Shown: one piece after another, positions 1 through 5,391 of the stretch
Position numbering within the stretch: the first letter of the stretch is position 1
Layout: every line of letters starts with the position of its first letter
Source: an uncultured Chloroflexaceae bacterium
GTDB taxonomy: Bacteria > Chloroflexota > Chloroflexia > Chloroflexales > Chloroflexaceae
Assembly: GCA_937141995.1 (NCBI GenBank)
Contig: CAKZQX010000526.1
Location: forward strand, 1 to 6,630
Direction: 5' to 3'
DNA: 6,630 bases
Position numbers and translations under genes: made by a program
Notes under the pieces: model-generated
What the model was told of the DNA's origin: nothing
Seen by the model: only the letters and a program-made list of their open reading frames with translations
Database searches by the model: none

Positions 1-46
1 CGGTCATATAGTGACCCCACCAGGACTACTATCTACTGAATTCGCA

Positions 47-76
47 TTGCACATTGAGCATGGCATAGTTTATAAT
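47..76 (+). promoter_or_regulatory. Likely sigma-70-type promoter for the helicase-HNH gene
   Basis: TTGCAC (47-52) and a perfect TATAAT (71-76) are separated by 18 bases, which fits the housekeeping consensus TTGACA-N17-TATAAT. Transcription would begin near 83, giving a leader of about 160 bases before the helicase ATG at 242. That leader holds the palindrome at 199-212 but no convincing gene. The call rests on sequence match alone. A weaker TTTATA-like box lies near 156. Confidence 0.5.
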
Positions 77-198
77 GGAGGAGAAACAGCAAGGGCAAGT
101 CACTCTTGCAACCAGGCAGTTGAACAGATTTTTGTCGCGGTATTCGCCGGCGTACTTTATACCATCACGCACTCCTGCCACGCGGAGTATACCCAGCC

Positions 199-212
199 AA
201 TGTACGTACATT
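199..212. promoter_or_regulatory. 14-bp perfect palindrome, candidate operator
   Basis: The sequence AATGTACGTACATT reads identically on both strands. It lies 29 bases upstream of the helicase start codon, inside the predicted leader and downstream of the promoter at 47-76. A symmetrical site here would suit a dimeric repressor acting as a roadblock. No regulator gene is visible in the window, and a short palindrome can occur by chance. Confidence 0.35.
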
Positions 213-241
213 ACACATCATAGTTTCCAGGGGAAGATAGC

Positions 242-2851
242 ATGACAGAACCACCACGGGAGATCTTTTACCGAACGTACGATCTCATCGCCGCACGCAC
301 ATGTCCCTCAAACCGCGAACCGGCGGCGCATCAGGCTGTCGCACTTGACCATCTGCACAAATGGTATACCACGCAGGATGCGACGAATGCCGGCGGCATC
401 CTGGTGTTGCCCACCGGTGGCGGTAAAACGTTTACCGCTGTACGATTTCTCTGCCGGGGACCACTCTCGGACGGTTACAAAGTGCTCTGGCTGGCCCATA
501 CCCACCACCTGCTTGAACAGGCAATCGATAGTTTTGGTTCCATTGACGCAACCGCTGCCGGCCCCCAGGATGGTTATGAAACCGGCTGGATTATCGAACC
601 GAAGGAGCGCCTGCAGGTGCGGGTGGTATCAGGAACGCCCGGACACTGGCCGGTCCACAAGATCAACCCGGCTGATGATGTCGTGGTAGCTACCCTGCAA
701 ACGATCACGCGCGCCTACTGGCTGGCGCACCCGCAGCTTATGAACTGGCTCGATGCGGCCCCAAAAGACCTGTTTGTTGTGTTTGATGAAGCCCATCACG
801 CACCGGCTCCCAGTTATCGCAAGTTTATTGAAGCGCTACGTGAACGCTGTGCTTCCCTGTTTGTGCTGGGCCTGACGGCAACTCCAACCTATACCGACGA
901 AAAGAAGCAGGGCTGGCTGGCCCGCCTGTTTCCGCAGGGCATTCTGTATCAAGCCCGTACTCAGGATTTGATGTCGGATGCGATCCTGGCCCGCCCGGTA
1001 GTAGAACAGCATCAAACCAATTTTTCCCCCGACTTTGACGAACGCGAATATCAAAAATGGAAAAGCTCCTACCGCGATATTCCGGAGTATATCATCACGA
1101 AACTTGCGGAGAGCCGCGAACGCAACAGCTTTATCGCGCGCTGTTATGTGGAGAACCGTGAGCGTTACGGCAAAACGATCATCTTTGCCGATCGCTGGTT
1201 CCAGTGTGATCAGTTGCGCGAACTGCTGCGCGCAGAAGGCGTCCGTGCCGATGTAATCTACACCCATATTGACGCCGATCCGGGCAGCGTTGCGGCGCGT
1301 AATCGCAACACCCGCGATGAGAATGCCCGGGTGCTGGCTGCATTTCGGCGGGATGAGTTGGATGTGCTGATCAATGTGCGCATGCTGACGGAGGGCACCG
1401 ATGTCCCCAAAGTCAACACCGTCTTTCTGACCCGGCAGACCACCAGCAGTATCTTGCTGACGCAAATGATCGGACGGGCGCTGCGGGGACCACGCTTCGG
1501 CGGCACTGAAGAGGCATATATCGTTTCATTCATTGACCAGTGGCAGCATTTGATCAACTGGGCCGACTATACCCTTGGTTCCGGAGGAATCGAACCAATC
1601 GGTCCTGAGCGTGCTGTTCGCCTGCCGTTGCAACTGATTTCTATCGCCCTGGTGCGTCGTCTGGTGCGGCAGATGGGCAGTGTAAATGTTGAACCACAGC
1701 CCTACCTGACCCTGATGCCCATCGGATGGTACCTCGTCAGCTTTGTCACCATTGTGCAGGGTAGTGATGATATGGAGACGGTTCAATATCTGGTGATGGT
1801 CTTTGATAACGAAGCAGATCGCTACAAACAATTTATCGCGCATCTGCAAACAGCCGCTATTGATGCGTTCACCGATGAAAGTATCACCTTGAATGAGCAT
1901 GAAGATATTGCCGGGCAGGTTGCCGACTGGCGCGATCAGTTCTTTGGCGATCTGGAGCAGCGGGTTGGTACCGATCTGCTGACCAATCTGTTGCATATCG
2001 CACGGCATATGGCGCAGGATGAGCAGCGTGAGCCACCACCATTCTTCGAGTTTGAAGAACGTACCCAGCATAATCTAGATCTCCTGGCCGGCGACTATAT
2101 CAGCCAGGATCTTGGCCCCAAAGCGAAGCATGCGTCGCTACAGGCAGAATATGTACGTGACAATCGCTACTGGCGTATCATTTATCCAAACTATCGGCTG
2201 TTCAAGACGCAGTACGATGCCTGCGAAAACCGCCTCCTGCTGAACCCCGACAGCACATCGTTACCGCCTGTTATCAATGGTGGTACCTACCCTGATGACG
2301 GTGAACCTTCTGAGGAAGTGAAAGAGCAGGTGAAGGCGCGTGACAGATATCGCTGTCTCTGCTGCGGTGAAGATAACAGGCGGACCTTGCAGATCGACCA
2401 TATCGCGCCGTGCTACTTTGGCGGCACCAATACACTCAATAACCTCCAGACATTATGCAGCGTCTGCAACCGGCACAAGTCGATCAGCGAGATCAACTTT
2501 CGCAATCATTGCACGCTGGAGACGGTACCACCCATCGTGTTCCCCGAACTGGATCTGCCCGCAATCGCCAATGCCGACGATAAAGAGCACTGGGAAATCT
2601 TCCTGCGCCGCAGCATCAACTTCTTTTACCGCTGTGCGGCCACTAATATGATTACCATCAAGGCACGCGGGCAACACTTCTGGACCTGGCATATCTATCT
2701 CTACCAGGGCAACGATCCTGCCTGGCTTGCGCCACACCTCTATGATCTGCTGATGCGCATCAGGAGCCGGCGTCAGGAAGTTCGGCGGGATGGACCAACG
2801 GCGATCACCGTCGCCGCGCCGAATATGCCGCAGGTAGAAGCAACGGTGTAG
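242..2851 (+). CDS. DEAD/DEAH-box (SF2) helicase with C-terminal HNH endonuclease domain
   Basis: This 869-residue protein joins an ATP-driven nucleic-acid translocase to a nuclease. Helicase motifs are complete and in order: Walker A PTGGGKT (57-63), Walker B DEAH (182-185), motif III LTATP (211-215), motif IV-like TIIFADR (312-318), motif V region MLTEGTDVP (381-389) and motif VI QMIGRALRG (408-416). After about 280 residues with no domain I recognise, an HNH/zinc module spans about 698-752, with C705/C708 and C739/C742 as likely metal ligands, IDH at 718-720, N734 and H745. A tail of about 115 residues follows. The ATG at 242 is supported by AGGGGA at 229-234. The helicase core resembles the motor of type I/III restriction enzymes (UvrB/Res type). 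A role in cutting foreign DNA, or in repair, is inferred. No methyltransferase or other defence gene is adjacent, so it would be a stand-alone effector. The product appears intact. Confidence 0.93.
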   Translation: MTEPPREIFYRTYDLIAARTCPSNREPAAHQAVALDHLHKWYTTQDATNAGGILVLPTGGGKTFTAVRFLCRGPLSDGYKVLWLAHTHHLLEQAIDSFGSIDATAAGPQDGYETGWIIEPKERLQVRVVSGTPGHWPVHKINPADDVVVATLQTITRAYWLAHPQLMNWLDAAPKDLFVVFDEAHHAPAPSYRKFIEALRERCASLFVLGLTATPTYTDEKKQGWLARLFPQGILYQARTQDLMSDAILARPVVEQHQTNFSPDFDEREYQKWKSSYRDIPEYIITKLAESRERNSFIARCYVENRERYGKTIIFADRWFQCDQLRELLRAEGVRADVIYTHIDADPGSVAARNRNTRDENARVLAAFRRDELDVLINVRMLTEGTDVPKVNTVFLTRQTTSSILLTQMIGRALRGPRFGGTEEAYIVSFIDQWQHLINWADYTLGSGGIEPIGPERAVRLPLQLISIALVRRLVRQMGSVNVEPQPYLTLMPIGWYLVSFVTIVQGSDDMETVQYLVMVFDNEADRYKQFIAHLQTAAIDAFTDESITLNEHEDIAGQVADWRDQFFGDLEQRVGTDLLTNLLHIARHMAQDEQREPPPFFEFEERTQHNLDLLAGDYISQDLGPKAKHASLQAEYVRDNRYWRIIYPNYRLFKTQYDACENRLLLNPDSTSLPPVINGGTYPDDGEPSEEVKEQVKARDRYRCLCCGEDNRRTLQIDHIAPCYFGGTNTLNNLQTLCSVCNRHKSISEINFRNHCTLETVPPIVFPELDLPAIANADDKEHWEIFLRRSINFFYRCAATNMITIKARGQHFWTWHIYLYQGNDPAWLAPHLYDLLMRIRSRRQEVRRDGPTAITVAAPNMPQVEATV

Positions 2852-2878
2852 CTATCACGAGCGCGTACCATGCACGTA

Positions 2879-2920
2879 GCAGACTGAGCGGATCGCCCGT
2901 TGCCGGAGCGCTCAGTCTGC
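2879..2920. terminator. 12-bp perfect stem-loop after the helicase gene, possible terminator
   Basis: GCAGACTGAGCG (2879-2890) is exactly complementary to CGCTCAGTCTGC (2909-2920) around an 18-base loop. It begins 27 bases past the helicase stop codon, where a transcript end would be expected. There is no T-run after it (ATAGCTTTCAC follows), so it is not a classical Rho-independent terminator. It may instead stabilise the 3' end of the mRNA or act with Rho. Confidence 0.4.
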
Positions 2921-3018
2921 ATAGCTTTCACGTCTGCCACCCCCACCAGCCGCTCTGCCGACGCATCCTCGCATCCTCGCGTCACTACACCCGCCTGCAT
3001 CAATCCACGTAGACTCTA

Positions 3019-3027
3019 TGCTATACT
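3019..3027 (+). promoter_or_regulatory. Candidate extended -10 promoter element
   Basis: TGCTATACT matches the extended -10 pattern TGnTATAAT at all but one position. It lies about 80 bases upstream of the next gene start (3106), in the 254-base gap after the helicase. No clear -35 hexamer is seen 16 to 18 bases upstream, which extended -10 promoters can tolerate. It would drive the small gene at 3106 and perhaps the DUF1294 gene behind it. The rest of the gap is C-rich and shows only a two-copy GCATCCTC repeat at 2963-2978. Confidence 0.35.
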
Positions 3028-3105
3028 GTTCTGCAACAATCCCGCCCAAACCCGCCAACATACGCTCTATCTGGTTAAGCCGAGTAGCTCTGGGAGATAA
3101 ACCTG

Positions 3106-3519
3106 GTGAATGCAGAACCCGCTATGTCCACCCCGCATCCGATTGATCCCGCGCTGGTCGCCTACCTGGGCGCGGCCATGGCGCTGCTGAAGTTGTGGCA
3201 CGCGGAGAGCCGGCAGGCCGCCGATGCATTTAAGGCCGGCGCGGCGGAAGCAGAGCCGACGAATGCACCCCGCCGCGAACACCTGGAGGCCATCCGGCAA
3301 ACAGCGACCACCCTGCCGGTGCCGCAGTCCTGTCAGGCGGTGCAGCAGGCATTTCTGGCAGCCATGGACCGGGGGTTGCTGGCCTACCGCGCACTGCTGG
3401 AGCCGGGCGCGCGTGATGAGCAGAAGGTGGCAATGTTGAGCGGCATGGAAAACTTTGCCTATTTCGATGCGGAACTGGCCCGCCTGGAGCAGCAGTTTGG
3501 GCCGTTTGCGTTGGGATAA
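3106..3519 (+). CDS. Uncharacterised small helical protein (137 aa)
   Basis: I do not recognise this family. The product is rich in alanine, leucine, glutamate and glutamine and looks almost wholly alpha-helical and soluble. It has no signal peptide and no metal or nucleotide motif. A proline-bearing break near residues 70-74 (LPVPQ) may separate two helical hairpins. The one modestly hydrophobic helix (about 15-31, ALVAYLGAAMALLKLW) could be a weak membrane contact or a core helix. The GTG start at 3106 has GGGAGA at 3092-3097 with suitable spacing; the in-frame ATG at 3124 is the alternative but lacks a well-placed ribosome binding site. It is more GC-rich than the helicase and the downstream nuclease-like gene. 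The DUF1294 gene follows 59 bases later on the same strand, so the two may share a transcript. Confidence 0.7.
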   Translation: MNAEPAMSTPHPIDPALVAYLGAAMALLKLWHAESRQAADAFKAGAAEAEPTNAPRREHLEAIRQTATTLPVPQSCQAVQQAFLAAMDRGLLAYRALLEPGARDEQKVAMLSGMENFAYFDAELARLEQQFGPFALG

Positions 3520-3578
3520 CCTGTTCGCACATTCCCTGCGAAATCAGCGCACTGTTGAAATACACTGGAGCAACACAT

Positions 3579-3953
3579 ATGCCACAACGCCGCCCACCTT
3601 CACGCCGCCGTTCACCCAAGGTGACCTACACGGTCGCTGCCGCTGCGCTCTGGGGACTGGCGGTGGCCGGCCTGGTCGCGCTGACCGACTGGACCTTCTA
3701 CGCTGCCTGGCTCGCGGGGGGCTCGGCGGTGACACTGCTGCTGTATGCCTTCGATAAATCGCAGTCGCGCGCCGGTGGGGGCCGCGTACCGGAGCTAGTC
3801 TTGCAGGGGTTGGCCCTGCTCGGCGGGGTGGCCGGCGGCTGGCTGGGCATGCTGGGTGTGCGGCACAAGACCCGGCATGCGCCGTTCTGGGTGATTATGG
3901 TGCTGGCAACTATCCTTCATCTGGGGATCGCCTGGTGGTTGTACCGGGGGTGA
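3579..3953 (+). CDS. DUF1294 family small integral membrane protein
   Basis: This 124-residue protein has a basic N-terminus (RRPPSRRRSPK, residues 4-14) followed by about four hydrophobic segments: 15-36, 40-58, 73-92 and 102-122. Between the second and third lies YAFDKSQSRAGGGRVPE (56-72), and between the third and fourth RHKTRH (95-100). The pattern (Y.DK..A...RVPE, then a glycine-rich helix, then HKT) is the hallmark of DUF1294 as I remember it. Some members carry an N-terminal cold-shock domain; this one does not. Function is unknown; it should sit in the cytoplasmic membrane with the arginine-rich end inside. The ATG at 3579 is preferred because TGGAG lies at 3566-3570. An upstream in-frame TTG at 3555 would add eight residues but lacks a good ribosome binding site. 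Confidence 0.85.
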   Translation: MPQRRPPSRRRSPKVTYTVAAAALWGLAVAGLVALTDWTFYAAWLAGGSAVTLLLYAFDKSQSRAGGGRVPELVLQGLALLGGVAGGWLGMLGVRHKTRHAPFWVIMVLATILHLGIAWWLYRG

Positions 3954-3960
3954 GCAGTCT

Positions 3961-4070
3961 TGGATCGCGAAGGGCTTTGGACCGCGAAGGGCGCGAAAGG
4001 GCTTTGGACCGCGAAGGGCGCGAAAGGGCGCGAAAAGACGCGAAAGGGGTGGGCACCACGAAATTGCACG
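3961..4070 (+). repeat. Upstream CGCGAA-type low-complexity array
   Basis: This is a short degenerate array just after the DUF1294 gene. Its core is an exact tandem repeat with a 27-base period (3970-4029, about 2.2 copies) built from GGACCGCGAAGGG and CGCGAAAGGGCTTT. More CGCGAAA words follow at 4029-4045, then a diverged CACCACGAAATTGCACG at 4054-4070. The words GGACC(G/A)CGAA and CGCGAAA are the reverse complement of those in the array at 4592-4795, so the two arrays face each other across the GxxExxY gene. No T-run or strong internal hairpin is seen. Together with 4071-4176 it makes up the whole gap before the next gene. Confidence 0.85.
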
Positions 4071-4118
4071 TATGTCGTTAAAGGGAATTGCAGAAGGGCG
4101 AAATAATGCGTAACTTCG

Positions 4119-4163
4119 GGCAGGTTACTACGGTACATGGTATAGGAGACCATTTTACCTGCC
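4119..4163 (+). promoter_or_regulatory. Nested inverted repeats in the leader of the GxxExxY gene
   Basis: An outer pair, GGCAGGT (4119-4125) with ACCTGCC (4157-4163), encloses an inner pair, ATGGT (4137-4141) with ACCAT (4149-4153). The inner loop contains ATAGGAG, a Shine-Dalgarno-like word. The likely real ribosome binding site AGGGGA (4164-4169) begins directly after the outer stem. A folded leader touching the ribosome site could limit translation of the downstream nuclease-like gene. This is a sequence-level inference; the long internal loops make the fold only moderately stable. Confidence 0.35.
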
Positions 4164-4176
4164 AGGGGACACAACT

Positions 4177-4587
4177 ATGCCCAACTTCGGCTCAAAGAAA
4201 GGTCACACCTTTGAAGCGCTCTCCTATGCAACAATTGGAGCCTGTATCGATGTCCAGCGTCAAATTGGTATTCACTGTATGGAAGTCGATTATCAGCGGG
4301 CACTGGAACTAGCACTACCGAAGCAGGGGTTGCAATTCCAGCGTGAGATGGAAATTCCGATTGCCTACGAGGGCGTCGTTATTACAAAGCGACGGGTTGA
4401 CTTTCTGATCTGGGATAGCACGAGCGAGTTAATTCTGGAGACAAAAGCACGCAAAGTTATCCTATCTGAAGATGTTGAGCAGTGCCTGCTCTATCTGCAT
4501 CAGGGCGGGTACCGGCTCTGTCTGCTAGTCAACTTTGGGCAAAAGCCTCTGGGTACACGCCGGTTTGTTCACACACCAGATAGGTAA
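4177..4587 (+). CDS. GxxExxY family protein (PD-(D/E)XK nuclease-like)
   Basis: This 136-residue protein matches the GxxExxY family, small proteins related to PD-(D/E)XK nucleases with no settled function that I know of. Visible features are an N-terminal helix IGACIDVQRQIG (20-31), the signature region GIHCMEVDY (31-39), the segment QFQREMEIPIAYEGVVI (53-69), and the nuclease core RRVDF (72-76) leading to LETKA (87-91). The presumed catalytic residues are D75, E88 and K90, with Q102 in EDVEQCLLYL as a typical following residue. It ends with LCLLVNFG (114-121) and the usual RRFV strand, so it is full length. The first signature glycine is replaced by histidine (H33). The ATG at 4177 has AGGGGA at 4164-4169. 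It is less GC-rich than the two genes before it and lies between two inverted low-complexity arrays, which suggests a mobile or repeat-linked origin. Confidence 0.87.
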   Translation: MPNFGSKKGHTFEALSYATIGACIDVQRQIGIHCMEVDYQRALELALPKQGLQFQREMEIPIAYEGVVITKRRVDFLIWDSTSELILETKARKVILSEDVEQCLLYLHQGGYRLCLLVNFGQKPLGTRRFVHTPDR

Positions 4588-4591
4588 ATAC

Positions 4592-4795
4592 TTCGCGGTC
4601 CCGCATTTCGCGCATTTCGTGGTCCCGCATTTCGTGGTCCAATTTCGCGTATTTCGTGGTTCAATTTCGCGTATTTCGTGGTCCAATTTCGCGCATTTCG
4701 CGGCCCTGCATTTCGCGGCCCTGCATTTCGTGCATTTCGTGGCCCTGCATTTCGCGCATTTCGTGGCCCTACATTTCGTGTATTTCGTGGTCCAA
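4592..4795. repeat. Two-unit TTTCGYG array (17 units) downstream of the GxxExxY gene
   Basis: The 204-base array begins five bases after the GxxExxY stop codon and ends 26 bases before the next start. Every unit opens with TTTCGYG (the first lacks one T). Ten long units are TTTCGYGGYCC plus an ending of CGCA/TGCA/TACA (15 bases) or AA (13 bases). Seven short units are TTTCGYGYA (9 bases). The order is L S L L S L S L S L L S L S L S L, and two short units never adjoin. Units differ mostly by C/T changes at the Y positions, and the 13-base version clusters at units 4, 6 and 8 and at the end. It is free of stop codons in more than one frame on both strands, so open frames across it are not evidence of genes. 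Unlike CRISPR, there are no unique spacers. Confidence 0.92.
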
Positions 4796-4821
4796 ACATT
4801 ATTACGAAGGAAACATAACCC

Positions 4822-5220
4822 ATGGATGAAAAAGTACGACAGTTTCTCGAACAACATCACCACGCCGTTATGGTGACGCTCAAGGCGGATGGGACGCCCC
4901 ATGTGGCACGGATTATGCTTGGTCTGGTGGAGGGGCGTCTCTGGAGTTCCAGCACGCAGACCCGGGTGCGAACAAAGTTCCTCCGGCGTGATCCCCGCTG
5001 TACGCTCTGTGTGCTTGACCAGGATAATCCTTACCACTGGCTGGGCCTGGAGACAAAGGTGACGATCCTGGATGGGCCGGATGCGCCACAGCAGAATCTG
5101 GCACTCTACCGGACCATTGCCGGGGAACCCAAAGATCTTGACGAGTATCTGCAGGCAATGGTCAGTGATCAGCGCCTGATCTATGAGTTCAGCATTGAGC
5201 GCACTTACGGGCAATTTTAG
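4822..5220 (+). CDS. Pyridoxamine 5'-phosphate oxidase-like split-barrel protein, probably F420- or FMN-binding
   Basis: The 132-residue product has the size and layout of the PPOX-class proteins often annotated as F420-dependent: HAVMVTLKADGTPHVARIML (14-33), then LWSSSTQTRVRTKFLRRDPRCTLCVLD (40-66), then WLGLETKVTILDGPD (73-87). The strand with ADGTPHVA and the basic TRVRTKFLRRDPR stretch, which normally contacts the cofactor phosphate, are the best diagnostic features. Members are cytoplasmic homodimers that reduce small molecules with deazaflavin or flavin; the substrate here cannot be read from sequence. The ATG at 4822 is preceded by GAAGGAAA (4806-4813). The gene starts just after the TTTCGYG array, so any promoter of its own must lie in or very near the repeats; otherwise it is read from upstream. 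Confidence 0.88.
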   Translation: MDEKVRQFLEQHHHAVMVTLKADGTPHVARIMLGLVEGRLWSSSTQTRVRTKFLRRDPRCTLCVLDQDNPYHWLGLETKVTILDGPDAPQQNLALYRTIAGEPKDLDEYLQAMVSDQRLIYEFSIERTYGQF

Positions 5221-5391
5221 AGCCGGTCGCACACTCACGCTCCACTTCCCAGTTGCCCCAAAAGGTTCGCCCGGCAACAACTGCCACTGGGGCAGCGTCA
5301 TATCCATACTCGCCTGTGGCCCAAAGCACATGAGACTTGCCTGTGTCGCAGGCCCGTTCGACTGGTATTCTGTTTGGGAAAGGAGACGAGG

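Noticed and set aside
2..16. GGTCA/TGACC inverted repeat at the left edge
   Set aside because: It is only 5 bp per arm and cut close to the window edge, so it is not separable from chance.
11..223. 70-residue open frame on + (GTG start) and a 60-residue frame on - in the helicase leader
   Set aside because: Neither has a ribosome binding site, and both are rich in Cys/His/Tyr with no domain-like pattern. The promoter at 47-76 and palindrome at 199-212 lie inside them.
836..1465. 209-residue - strand frame inside the helicase gene
   Set aside because: It is a shadow of the helicase coding strand, which has complete SF2 motifs.
4592..4795. CRISPR array
   Set aside because: Units abut directly, are 9 to 15 bases long and have no unique spacers; no cas genes are present.
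4535..4876. 113-residue + frame running from the GxxExxY gene through the array into the PPOX gene
   Set aside because: It is out of frame with both genes and its body is repeat-derived HFVALHF-type monotony.
5251..5304. Overlapping GTTGCC/GGCAAC and TGCCCC/GGGGCA inverted repeats between the PPOX gene and the 311-residue gene
   Set aside because: The stems are only 6 bp, compete with one another and have no T-run, so I would not call a terminator or riboswitch.
5363..5371. Extended -10-like TGGTATTCT before the 311-residue gene
   Set aside because: Transcription would start at about 5378, right at the ribosome binding site, and there is no -35 at proper spacing.
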